Shown here in pieces: positions 6,510 through 13,391 of a stretch of DNA of 14,432 nt (position 1 is its first letter; the number at the start of each line of letters is the position of its first letter). Source of the stretch: SZUA-430 sp041477875 (GTDB taxonomy: Bacteria; Pseudomonadota; Alphaproteobacteria; Micropepsales; Micropepsaceae); assembly GCA_041477875.1 (NCBI GenBank), contig JBGOVA010000119.1:1-14432 (forward strand), given 5' to 3'. Position numbers and translations under genes: made by a program. The notes beneath the pieces are model-generated. The model had not been told where the DNA came from and ran no database searches. It worked only from the letters and a program-made list of their open reading frames with translations.

Positions 6510-8390
6510 ATGGTCGCCGGGCGCACAGACGGAGACGGGCTTTTGAACTTGCTCGCGCGGGGTTTGGTGGCGTGTGCGGTTGCTCTGGCGGTGCTTGCGG
6601 CGCCTGCGTCGGCGCGCGACGTCAGGCTCGTGCTTCAGCAGACGAAATCGGCCGCGGGCGGGGCGGCGCTCGATTCCGTCAGCGCGATCCGGATCAGCTA
6701 CCGATTGCGGCAGAGCGGGCTTCAAGGAACGGGCGAGACGCTGACCGACGTCTTGCAGGGACGCGTCGTCACGCATTTCCGCCTAAGGCCGATGACGGGC
6801 GCGGAAGGCTTCGACGGCACGCGGGCGTGGACGCAGGATACGGCGGGGCTCGTCACGGTTCCCGAAGGCGGCGACCAACGCGCGCAATCGGTGTCGGCGC
6901 GCTACCGCCAAGCGCTGGCCTATTGGTATCCGGCGCGCGCGGCCTTCGCCGACATCAACCTGCGCATTCAGCTGTTCCGCATGCGGATCAAGGAGGCGCT
7001 CGAGGTCGCGCCGCGAGGCGGCTTGCCGTTCGAACTGTGGTTCGATGCGGAGACCAAGCTGCTCGATCGCGTGATCGAGGAAGGTGCCGGCGAAACGCGC
7101 ACGACGATCTATGAGGACTATCGCCCGGTCGGGCCGTTCATGATCGCACATCGCATCCGCTCGTCGAATGCGGCGGCGGCGTTCGGCGCGGAGCAGCTCG
7201 TCACCAAAGTCGAAATCAATCCGCCGGTGAGCGATGCGGACTTCGCGGTGCCGGCGCCGCCGCCGCCTGATTTCGCGTTCACGGGCGCCAAGCACGAGGC
7301 CGTGCTGCCGTTCCGCTTCGTCAACAATCATATCTATGTCGATGCGCGATTGAACGGGCGGGTCTATCCCCTGCTCGTCGACACGGGCGCCGCGAACGTC
7401 ATGACGCCCACGACGGCGCGGGCGTTGCGCCTGGCGCCGGTCGGCGATGCGCGGGTGCGCGGCGCGGGCGAAGATACCGAGGCGGCGGCGTTCACGCGGG
7501 TAAACTCGCTCGCGCTCGGCGGCGTCAGATTGCGCAATCAGCTCTTTGCGGTCGTGCCGCTCGAGAAGCTCGGCGAGATCGAGGGGACGCCGTTTCACGG
7601 ACTGATCGGTTACGAGATCTTCAAGCGTTTTGCGGTGCGCATCGACTATGCGGCGCGCGTGATGACGCTGAGCGACGCCAAAGCGTGGCGCGCCGACGGC
7701 GCGGGTGTGGCGGTGCCGTTCGTGTTCAACGAAACGGTGCCGGAGATCGAGGGCACGATCGACGGCGTCAAAGGCACGTTCGATATCGATACGGGCTCGC
7801 GCGCCTCGGTCGGACTCAACTCGCCCTTCGTGCAGCGCAACGCGTTGCGGGCGCGGTTTCAGCCGTCGATCGAGGCGGTCACGGGCTGGGGCCTCGGCGG
7901 GCCGACGCGCGCGACGGTGGCGCGGGTCAAACGCCTGACGCTGGGGACGTTCGCGATCGACAACGTCGTGGTCGACATGTCGTTGCAGCGCCAAGGCGTG
8001 CTGACGCATTCGGCGCCCGCCGGCAGTATCGGCAGCGGATTGCTGAAGCGCTTCATCGTCACGTTCGACTATGCGGGGCAGCGCGTGTTCTTCGCAGCCC
8101 ACGCGCGCAGCGGCGCGAGCGACGGCTATGACCGGTCAGGACTCTGGATCAATCAGACGCAAGGCGGATACCGCGTGGATGCCGTCGTCGCCGGATCTCC
8201 GGCCGCGGAGGCTGGCTTGCAGGAGGGCGATGTGATCGTCGCCATCGATGGCAAACGCGCGCTTGACGTGTCGCTCGGCGATGTGCGCGATCGGTTGCGC
8301 GATGGCGCGCCGGGGACGGAGGTACGGCTGACAGTGGCGGTCGGCGGTGCGAGGCGCGTTGCGGTCGTGCGGTTGCGCGATCAGATCTGA
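6510..8390 (+). CDS. Secreted aspartyl protease with C-terminal PDZ domain
   Basis: From ATG 6510 this is 626 aa. A TTG at 6543 with GGAGA 8 nt upstream is an equally good start and would leave a compact signal peptide. The signal sequence (NLLARGLVACAVALAVLAAP, cleavage after ASA) sends it to the periplasm or outside. Residues ~60-250 are a beta-rich domain with no catalytic motif. A retropepsin/pepsin-like pair follows: LLVDTGAANVMTP (D291) and FDIDTGSRASVGLN (D427), both catalytic Asp intact. A PDZ domain (~544-626, AGSPAAEAGLQEGDVIVAID) ends the protein. This clan AA plus PDZ architecture is known in Proteobacteria, and the substrate is unknown. The gene is the only plus-strand host gene here, and its end overlaps the convergent GIY-YIG gene by 10 bp. 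Confidence 0.88.
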   Translation: MVAGRTDGDGLLNLLARGLVACAVALAVLAAPASARDVRLVLQQTKSAAGGAALDSVSAIRISYRLRQSGLQGTGETLTDVLQGRVVTHFRLRPMTGAEGFDGTRAWTQDTAGLVTVPEGGDQRAQSVSARYRQALAYWYPARAAFADINLRIQLFRMRIKEALEVAPRGGLPFELWFDAETKLLDRVIEEGAGETRTTIYEDYRPVGPFMIAHRIRSSNAAAAFGAEQLVTKVEINPPVSDADFAVPAPPPPDFAFTGAKHEAVLPFRFVNNHIYVDARLNGRVYPLLVDTGAANVMTPTTARALRLAPVGDARVRGAGEDTEAAAFTRVNSLALGGVRLRNQLFAVVPLEKLGEIEGTPFHGLIGYEIFKRFAVRIDYAARVMTLSDAKAWRADGAGVAVPFVFNETVPEIEGTIDGVKGTFDIDTGSRASVGLNSPFVQRNALRARFQPSIEAVTGWGLGGPTRATVARVKRLTLGTFAIDNVVVDMSLQRQGVLTHSAPAGSIGSGLLKRFIVTFDYAGQRVFFAAHARSGASDGYDRSGLWINQTQGGYRVDAVVAGSPAAEAGLQEGDVIVAIDGKRALDVSLGDVRDRLRDGAPGTEVRLTVAVGGARRVAVVRLRDQI

Positions 8391-8629
8391 GCCGAGAGGC
8401 GCCTGCGCAGGGCGCGGTCGCGTTTCAGGTGCCATTCGCGGCTCATCGCCTCGCCGCGGGTCGCGTGAGCTTCGACGTAGAGCAGAGCCCAGAAGCGCCC
8501 GCGCGTGGAGCGAGCGCCTTTGCCGGAATTGTGGCGCGCGAGGCGGCGATCGAGGTCGTTGGTCCAGCCGACATAGGTCTTGAAGCCGCCTTTGCCGGAC
8601 GAACCCAAGACATAGACGAAGCAGCGCAT
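8381..8629 (-). CDS. GIY-YIG nuclease-domain protein
   Basis: This 82-aa protein consists of a single UvrC-like GIY-YIG domain. FVYVL (residues 4-8) and KTYVGWTNDLDRRLARHN carry the two strands with the paired aromatic and Gly positions and the Arg-containing helix. E51-type chemistry may be supplied by YVEAHATRGEAMSREWHLKR. Stand-alone proteins of this size (YhbQ/UPF0213 type) are common in Proteobacteria and have no settled function; DNA repair or structure-specific cleavage has been proposed. It converges on the protease gene with a 10-bp overlap. The start (ATG 8629) is clear from the conserved MRCFVYVL opening. Confidence 0.9.
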   Translation of the reverse strand: MRCFVYVLGSSGKGGFKTYVGWTNDLDRRLARHNSGKGARSTRGRFWALLYVEAHATRGEAMSREWHLKRDRALRRRLSAQI

Positions 8630-8671
8630 GGGCGTTTGATAGCAGAGCGCGAGCGCCCGTGCAGCCGCCGA

Positions 8672-9439
8672 TCAGTCTTCCTCGGTGTGGCGGCGCAGGT
8701 TTTTGATCGCGATCCTGATGCGCTTTTCGAGCGTGCGGGGCTTCCAGACGTCGCGCAACACTTCGCCCTCGCCGCCGGCGGTCTCGCGCAGTTCGACGTC
8801 GCCGATGCCGACGAAGGCCTGCCACCATTTCTGATGCACGCGCGTCGTCACGGTGCGTTCGATCGAGACGGTTTCGAGGTAGTAGTCGAAGACGCCCGAA
8901 TGGATGAGAAGCCGCGGGTCGTGCGATTTCATGTCGACGGCGAGCACGTATTGATTGCTGGTCCATTCGCTGACGTGTTCGAGCACGAAGGGAATGGCGA
9001 TCAGGAGCGGCAGATAGGCGGCGCAGGCGTATTGCGCGGCGGTCGACCAGGGCAGCGGTCCGGGCGCGCCGATGAAGTCCTGCCACAGGATCCAGCCCTG
9101 CGCGATGGTTGCGAGCACGGCGAGCTGCGCCGGCAGCCAGACGCCGTACCAGGCGAGCCAATCCGTGCGGATCTTGCGCGTGAGGGCGAGCAGGTGCCGA
9201 CCGACCTGGTAGGTCACGCGCTCGTTGTCGTCGAGCGCGCGGCGGATGCGCCCGCGCCCCTTCATGGCGCGTGCGACTTCGAGGAAGAAGAAAAAGAGGA
9301 TCGCCGCCGCGACGCCGCTGGTCATGAAACTGCGCGGCGTGAACGGGTCGGAGATGTGGAAGATGTAGAAGTCGAGTGCGAAGGAAAAAAGAAAGGCCAG
9401 CCAGCGGAGCCCCCGCCACGAGCCCAATAAACGAGACAT
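8672..9439 (-). CDS. PH-domain (YdbS-like) inner-membrane protein
   Basis: This 255-aa protein starts at ATG 9439, with GGAGGGAG about 7 nt upstream. Two pairs of hydrophobic segments (about 11-30 with 38-56, and 101-119 with 134-156) predict a four-helix membrane protein. The C-terminal third has the pattern of bacterial PH (bPH2) domains: NQYVLAVDMKSHDPRLLIHS, then DYYLETVSIERTVTTRVHQK and a turn GIGDVELRETAGGEGE. The ending, rich in Lys, Arg and His, should face the cytoplasm. The position 'I..GVF....E.V.I..I' is typical of this family. Its function is unknown; a membrane-stress or transport-accessory role is usually suggested. It has its own leader region and no clear operon partner. Confidence 0.75.
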   Translation of the reverse strand: MSRLLGSWRGLRWLAFLFSFALDFYIFHISDPFTPRSFMTSGVAAAILFFFFLEVARAMKGRGRIRRALDDNERVTYQVGRHLLALTRKIRTDWLAWYGVWLPAQLAVLATIAQGWILWQDFIGAPGPLPWSTAAQYACAAYLPLLIAIPFVLEHVSEWTSNQYVLAVDMKSHDPRLLIHSGVFDYYLETVSIERTVTTRVHQKWWQAFVGIGDVELRETAGGEGEVLRDVWKPRTLEKRIRIAIKNLRRHTEED

Positions 9440-9572
9440 TCCTCTCCCTCCCGAGTGAACCCTTGCGAACCGGATTTCTCGATCGGCTCTTATGTAGGTA
9501 TGTGTGACGGCGAATACACCCCCCCAAAACAGGCCTTAGGCAATACTCGAGGAGAGCATTTTGAGAACGATT

Positions 9573-9599
9573 GCGGCGCAGCAAGACCTGCCGCGCCGC
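9573..9599 (-). terminator. Possible hairpin terminator after the secreted-protein gene
   Basis: GCGGCGC at 9573-9579 and GCGCCGC at 9593-9599 can form a 7-bp GC stem around a 13-nt loop. It lies about 30 nt beyond the stop of the minus-strand gene ending at 9630. The T-tract expected on the minus strand is weak (AATCGTTCTC), so termination is only a possibility. Confidence 0.3.
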
Positions 9600-9629
9600 G
9601 AACGAAGTCTGCGCGTGATTCGGATCAGC

Positions 9630-10016
9630 TCACTCGGCGAATACGCGTACGACCGCCCTGGCAACAAACCAGCTCGTCTCTTCGTATTTGAATTTGATGC
9701 GGTCGATGTTGCGGCGGCCGCCCTTCAGATCGATGACGCGCGTGCATTCGCCGGCGTTGATGCGCGAACGTACGGACACGTCTTGGTGGCCGCCGTTGCG
9801 GAAGAAAATGTCGAAGTCGTAGAAGTGCACCGGGTTGTCATAAACGCAGACTTTGATGCGGCTGAACACCCGGTTGCCCGGCAAGCTTATGACGTCGACG
9901 TCGTAGCGATCGGTGACTTCGCGAACCGCGACCTCATCCCACGCGGCGGCAGGCGATGCGGTTGCACCGATCGACAGCGCCGCCAGTGCGGTCGCCAAGG
10001 TCAGTTTGGTCTTCAT
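9630..10016 (-). CDS. Small secreted protein, DUF2541-like
   Basis: This 128-aa protein starts at ATG 10016, with a strong GGAGGAGA 6 nt upstream; the longer upstream reading has no support. A signal peptide (MKTKLTLATALAALSIGATA, cleaved near AAA-W) exports it to the periplasm. The mature ~100 residues contain DVISLPGNRVFSRIKVCVYD, a Phe/Asp/Arg-rich beta region, and SRINAGECTRVIDLKGGRRN followed by IDRIKFKY. The 'R.I.LKGGRR.I..I.F.Y' ending resembles small periplasmic beta-sandwich proteins such as DUF2541. Two Cys residues could form a disulphide. The function is unknown. It stands alone between two intergenic regions. Confidence 0.75.
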   Translation of the reverse strand: MKTKLTLATALAALSIGATASPAAAWDEVAVREVTDRYDVDVISLPGNRVFSRIKVCVYDNPVHFYDFDIFFRNGGHQDVSVRSRINAGECTRVIDLKGGRRNIDRIKFKYEETSWFVARAVVRVFAE

Positions 10017-10151
10017 GGTTGTCTCTCCTCCAGGTTTCTCTTTGCCGGCCGGTGCGAGTGGATCCACCAAATTCGGCGCGCGGAAAATCATGCCTGGCGC
10101 ATGAACGGCCGATGAAGTGCAGCCTTCGGGGCCCGCGATATGCAGGCGATG

Positions 10152-10199
10152 TGACGCGTGTTACGCGTCAACACTTCCCGCTTCGCGTGAAGCGCGGGC
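10152..10199. repeat. Two adjacent inverted repeats in the intergenic region
   Basis: TGACGCGT-GTT-ACGCGTCA (10152-10170) is a perfect 8-bp inverted repeat. Right after it, CCCGCTTC-GCGT-GAAGCGCGGG (10178-10199) forms an 8-bp stem with one bulged base. They lie between the minus-strand genes ending at 10250 and starting at 10016. They could therefore be a transcript end for the former or an operator upstream of the latter. Neither has a T-tract. Confidence 0.5.
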
Positions 10200-10249
10200 C
10201 GTTGGTTCGTGTACTGATCGACGTGTAAGCGCGGATACCGCGCCTGGGG

Positions 10250-10408
10250 TCAGTTCGGCAGTGCGACGAGGCGGGCTTCGCTGGGCGCGCCGTTGGCGCT
10301 TTGGCCTTCGATCGTGGCCCAGCCGAAGGATGCGCCGGCGATCAGCGCGAAAAGCGCAACCGCTATGAAGAGAGGGCGCAGAGTCGCGAGGTTCAGTTCC
10401 GTTGCCAT
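10250..10408 (-). CDS. 52-aa single-pass membrane peptide
   Basis: ATG 10408 is preceded by GGGGGGA about 4 nt upstream. The 52-aa product has a short polar start (MATELNLATLRP), one hydrophobic helix (residues 13-33, LFIAVALFALIAGASFGWAT) and a polar Ala/Gly tail. It is too small for a family call. The good Shine-Dalgarno and the coherent membrane segment favour a real gene. It may be a small membrane-stress peptide or an uncharacterised lineage-specific protein. There is no obvious partner gene. Confidence 0.55.
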   Translation of the reverse strand: MATELNLATLRPLFIAVALFALIAGASFGWATIEGQSANGAPSEARLVALPN

Positions 10409-10725
10409 CAATCCCCCCAAGAGACCGTTTGCAGCGAGGACCGTACACGGAGCAATGAATCCCCGCGAGTCATTCGTCGCGCCACGCGCCGGCACATGTA
10501 CGCAACCTTCGCACGAGCGATGTTTCGCGTAATCGATCAACCATCGGGCGATTGGCCTGGCGAGGCTGTGGCGCGCGCGTGAGAAATTCAGGGGTCGCGC
10601 CGTGCAACGTGCGCATTGTCACACACGCACCGAGCGAGGCAATCGGCGAGCGCGGCCTTGCGAAAATCTATTGACCGTGGTTTTGCGGCCCGCACGCGCG
10701 GCGCGAATGTTTCCGGCCGCAATCT
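10409..10725. other. 317-bp intergenic region without a recognised gene
   Basis: No reading frame here gives a protein-like product on either strand. The region should carry the minus-strand promoter of the 52-aa gene and the transcript end of the response regulator gene. A long inverted pair, GCGGCC/GGCCGC, lies in the part next to 10726 but has no T-tract. No tRNA or known riboswitch shape was seen. Confidence 0.4.
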
Positions 10726-11133
10726 TCAGGCGCCCGCGGCCGAGGCGGCGCTTTGTTTCTTGGTCATCGCGCCTTCAACGGTCGCAACGAAGCTCGAGAG
10801 TTCGAACGGCTTCTTGACGATGGCGTCGACGCCAAGGGTCTGGGCCAGATGCAAGACGTTGCTGTGCGGACCGCGTCCGCCCGGTCTGCCGCCGGAGATC
10901 GCCACGAGGGCGACGCCGGGGGTCCGCTTGCGCGCGTCGCGCAGTATGTGCAGGCCGGTTTCGTCGGGCAGCAAAATGTCGCAAACGAGCGCGTCGAACT
11001 GCTCGCCGTTCAAGCTTTCGCGTCCGCTTTTGGCGTCGACCGCGAGGGCGACGTGATGGCCGCGCTGTTCGAGCGCGCGACGCATGAGCGCGCTGAACAG
11101 CGTGTCGTCGTCGACAACCAGAATGCGCGCCAT
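10726..11133 (-). CDS. Single-domain response regulator (CheY-like receiver)
   Basis: This 135-aa protein starts at ATG 11133, with GGAGAG about 9 nt upstream. It is one receiver domain with all key residues: the acidic cluster D8-D9-D10 (VVDDDTLFSALM), phosphoacceptor D52 in LVCDILLPDETG, the S80 switch in VAISGG, and K108 in VKKPFEL. There is no output domain, only a short Ala/Ser/Lys tail. Such proteins pass a signal by protein contact, in chemotaxis, phosphorelay or cell-cycle circuits. No kinase gene lies nearby, so its partner is unknown. It is divergent from the phage-type gene at 11293 and shares a 159-bp intergenic region with it. Confidence 0.93.
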   Translation of the reverse strand: MARILVVDDDTLFSALMRRALEQRGHHVALAVDAKSGRESLNGEQFDALVCDILLPDETGLHILRDARKRTPGVALVAISGGRPGGRGPHSNVLHLAQTLGVDAIVKKPFELSSFVATVEGAMTKKQSAASAAGA

Positions 11134-11292
11134 GTCTTTGGACTCTCCGACCGCAGAGCGAGTGTGGCGGCGCGCGGGTTAAGACTGCGCGAATGCCGGA
11201 ATTCATCCTTGATTAAGGCAACCGCCGGCGGTGGGCGGTTCTTGGCGCCGGTGGCGCCATTTTTCTTCAATATGCATGGAGGTCGAACGATC

Positions 11293-11490
11293 ATGTGCCT
11301 TTTCAAATCCCCAAAAGCGCCGCCGCCGCCACCACCGCCGCCGACACCGGAATCGAAAGACGTGGAAGCGCTGCGCGAGCGCCGGCGCCTCGGCCTGCGC
11401 AAGGGCCAATACATCTCGCCGTTTGCGGTGGCCGCGACGCCCGAGAGCCTCGGCAATCCGACGCCGCCGAAGACGTTGCTCGGCGGGTGA
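11293..11490 (+). CDS. Small proline-rich podoviral protein (portal-associated type)
   Basis: This 65-aa protein starts at ATG 11293 behind a perfect GGAGGT (11278-11283, spacing 9). It opens MCLFKSPKA, runs through eight consecutive prolines and a charged stretch (VEALRERRRLGLRKG), and ends PPKTLLGG. Small proteins with 'polyproline, then ERRR, then T..LLG' are common next to portal or internal-protein genes in podoviruses, in the place of T7 gp7.3 (tail assembly). In this window the portal gene lies 1.9 kb away with three minus-strand host genes in between, which is unusual. The family assignment is by pattern and context. The strong Shine-Dalgarno makes a real gene very likely. Confidence 0.7.
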   Translation: MCLFKSPKAPPPPPPPPTPESKDVEALRERRRLGLRKGQYISPFAVAATPESLGNPTPPKTLLGG

Positions 11491-11495
11491 TGGCG

Positions 11496-11918
11496 CTAGT
11501 CCAGATGCTCGATCTGCGCGCCCGCCAGCACCTTCGCCCATGCGTGCGCGCGGGACTCGTACACCGAGTGCCTCGGCGGCGGAAAGTTCGGGTCGGCGAA
11601 GGCGCCCAGCGCGACGACGAAATAGTCGGGCAGCGCTTTGATCTGCCAATAGAGCGTCGTGCCGCACAGCGGGCAGAAGTGGAAGGTGATCTCGTTGCCG
11701 CTGTCGCCGATACGGATGAAGGCGGTCGAGCGGCCTTCGGGTCCCTCGACGTTGTCGCGGTGGAAGCGCGCCTGCGCGCCGAAGACGCTGCCCGTGCGTT
11801 GCTGGCAGGCGAGGCAGTGACAGACGGAGATGCGCACGGGTTCGCCGTCGGCGGTGAGGTGCAGCTGGCCGCAGCTGCAGGAGGCGCGGCGGGACGTGAG
11901 TTTGCTAGCGCGGTCCAT
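11496..11918 (-). CDS. GFA/CENP-V family zinc-binding protein
   Basis: This 140-aa protein, read from ATG 11918 (GTG 11921 is also possible), carries the zinc-ligand pattern of the GFA family: SCSCGQL (C14, C16), VCHCLACQQRTGS (C33, C35, C38) and HFCPLCGTTLYW (C82, C85). The family includes glutathione-dependent formaldehyde-activating enzyme and many uncharacterised members, so formaldehyde or a small thiol adduct is only a possible substrate. The A of its start codon is the last base of the upstream stop (TGATG), so translation should be coupled to the Cys-rich membrane protein gene. Its 3' end lies 5 bp from the convergent phage-type gene. Length is normal for the family. Confidence 0.88.
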   Translation of the reverse strand: MDRASKLTSRRASCSCGQLHLTADGEPVRISVCHCLACQQRTGSVFGAQARFHRDNVEGPEGRSTAFIRIGDSGNEITFHFCPLCGTTLYWQIKALPDYFVVALGAFADPNFPPPRHSVYESRAHAWAKVLAGAQIEHLD

Positions 11919-12484
11919 CACTCACCCGAATAGCATTGGCCTTCGGTGCCATAGCAGTTCGAACCCGGCGGGCAGCACCAGGTTTGCACCGGTCCGGCGC
12001 AGCCGTTGGTGTTGGGGCCGCAGCAGATCGCATCGCCCGTCGACGGATTGAAGATGCAGTTCGGAAAGTCGGGCGGACAGCTGCAATCGTTGTCGCTGTA
12101 GCAATTGCATTCTTGGGCCATGGCGTTGCGCGGCGTCACGCTGACCAGGGCGCTGAAGATCAAAGTACGGACGAAGGCGGCGAGCACTTTGCGCCGCGGC
12201 CATAATGCCGCGTGCTGCTGCGCGATCGTGCCGCCGGTCGCCCTGATCGCGGTCGCGCGAACGGAGCGGCGCGTGAACGCCCAGACATGGGCGAGCCAAA
12301 GCGCCGTCAGCGCCGCCGCGATGACCCCTGCGATGACGGCGGCGGTTGGCGGGAGGAATGCGGTGGCCAGCGCGGCGACGACGAGCGCGCCGGCTGCGGC
12401 CAGGAATGCCATACGCATGCAGCGCGAGCAGCGGCCGAGTTGGCCGGTGAAGACTTCCGTCAGTTTTGAGAAGAGATTTGCCAT
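11918..12484 (-). CDS. Membrane-anchored protein with 12-Cys C-terminal domain
   Basis: I do not recognise this 188-aa protein. The N-terminal part has a CxxC (C19, C22 in GRCSRCMRMAF), then hydrophobic segments at about 25-45 and 47-69. A third segment follows a twin-Arg (RRKVLAAFVRTLIFSALVSV, 97-116) and ends in an AMA-like cleavage site. The last 65 residues hold twelve Cys (126, 128, 134, 136, 143, 154, 155, 162, 170, 171, 177, 184), with two CC pairs, in a Pro/Gly/Asn-rich setting that recalls granulin-like disulphide-knotted domains. They would lie outside the cytoplasm. GGAGCG precedes ATG 12484. The gene overlaps the GFA gene by one base. A metal- or redox-related role is a guess. Confidence 0.7.
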   Translation of the reverse strand: MANLFSKLTEVFTGQLGRCSRCMRMAFLAAAGALVVAALATAFLPPTAAVIAGVIAAALTALWLAHVWAFTRRSVRATAIRATGGTIAQQHAALWPRRKVLAAFVRTLIFSALVSVTPRNAMAQECNCYSDNDCSCPPDFPNCIFNPSTGDAICCGPNTNGCAGPVQTWCCPPGSNCYGTEGQCYSGE

Positions 12485-12568
12485 GCCCTGCGCGCTCCGC
12501 TTGGAATCTGCCTTAGGAATTGTGACGCTTTGCGGTGAGGCGCGATAGGGGGCGGTCCCCGGCGTTCG

Positions 12569-12673
12569 CTAGGGCGAATGTTCCATGTCTGTGGTGTGGA
12601 TGATCGCGACCCAGGGGTGGCGGTGGCGCTCATAGACGGCGCCGTAGCTGCATGAGGCACGACGGGCGTTCAT
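12569..12673 (-). CDS. Possible 34-aa small protein
   Basis: A short open frame with ATG at 12673 and TAG at 12571-12569. GAGG lies about 9 nt before the ATG, and the frame starts only 10 nt after the end of the TonB-like gene on the same strand, so coupled translation is possible. The product (MNARRASCSYGAVYERHRHP, then WVAIIHTTDMEHSP) looks protein-like, with mixed aromatic and polar residues and no repeats. There is no family match that I know. It is only a candidate. Confidence 0.35.
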   Translation of the reverse strand: MNARRASCSYGAVYERHRHPWVAIIHTTDMEHSP

Positions 12674-12683
12674 CTCTGCCGCC

Positions 12684-13265
12684 TCACTGCAGTTTGAATT
12701 CGAGTTCGACCTCCGTCGAGATCGTGCGGCCCGACGGGCGATAGCGCCAGCGCTTCACCGCGTTGACGGCGGTGGAGTCGAACCAGCCCGACGGCTGGGC
12801 GCTGACGATCGCCGCGTCGGTGACGCTGCCGTCCGGTCCGATCGTGATGCGCAGGCGGACGAGGCCTTCCTTCTCGGCCTCGAGCGCGCGCGGCGGGTAG
12901 GGCGGTTGCGGCTGGGCGATCGGGTTGGCGACGATCTCGGCGTTGGAGAGCTGCGTCTCGGTGACGAGCGGCGGCGGCTCGACGGTCGGCGCGGGTTGCG
13001 CGCGCGGCACGGCGGGCGGCGCCAGCGACGTCGGCGGAACGGTGCCGGGCGGGAACGGATAGGGGTGGACCTCCTGGTGCACCACGGCGGGCACGACTTC
13101 GACGTTGTCGCGACGGAACAACGGCTCGGCGTAGTAAAGCGCGATCAGGATGAGGAGAGGGATGCCCATCCAGCGCGCGAGCCACGACAGGGCGGAGGCG
13201 TCCTCGGCGCTCAGCTTCGGGTGCCTCGTTTCCTTCGGCTGCACTTCGTTTTCGTCGGTCGACAT
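12684..13265 (-). CDS. TonB-like energy transducer
   Basis: This 193-aa protein has the three TonB parts. Residues 1-31 are cytoplasmic and charged. One transmembrane helix follows (about 32-50, WMGIPLLILIALYYAEPLF), then a Pro/Val/Glu-rich periplasmic spacer (~60-125). The C-terminal domain (~118-193) begins PYPPRALEAEKEGLVRLRIT, continues with GPDGSVTDAAIVSAQPSGWF and ends near AVKRWRYRPSG, matching the TonB_C pattern (YP..A...EG.V.....I...G.V.....S....FD.AA..A...W.Y.P). It would couple the proton-motive force to outer-membrane receptors. ExbB/ExbD genes are not in this window. The start is ATG 13265. The gene is divergent from the portal gene, 126 bp away. Confidence 0.92.
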   Translation of the reverse strand: MSTDENEVQPKETRHPKLSAEDASALSWLARWMGIPLLILIALYYAEPLFRRDNVEVVPAVVHQEVHPYPFPPGTVPPTSLAPPAVPRAQPAPTVEPPPLVTETQLSNAEIVANPIAQPQPPYPPRALEAEKEGLVRLRITIGPDGSVTDAAIVSAQPSGWFDSTAVNAVKRWRYRPSGRTISTEVELEFKLQ

Positions 13266-13391
13266 CGCGCGTTTTCGCCTGGCGCTTCGATGTTACGCCG
13301 ACATGAGGCCCAGCTTCAACGCGCATCGGGTTAACTGCGAAGCGCGGCCTTCAACCTCGCACCTTTCCTCAACACGGGAATCACGCGCACC

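Noticed and set aside
6481..6514. Promoter-like TTGAGC with a later TATGGT before the protease gene
   Set aside because: Spacing of 22 bp is too long for a sigma-70 promoter and the boxes match poorly.
6783..8102. 439-codon minus-strand frame opposite the PDZ protease
   Set aside because: Arg/Asp/His-rich shadow of a gene with two intact DTG motifs and a PDZ domain.
8136..9584. 482-codon minus-strand frame spanning the GIY-YIG and PH-domain genes
   Set aside because: It is out of frame with both recognised proteins, and the composition is of shadow type.
11220..11240. Inverted repeat AACCGCC...GGCGGTT upstream of the small phage gene, considered as a terminator or operator
   Set aside because: It overlaps a self-complementary ACCGCCGGCGGT and has no T-tract. 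In DNA this GC-rich such matches are common.
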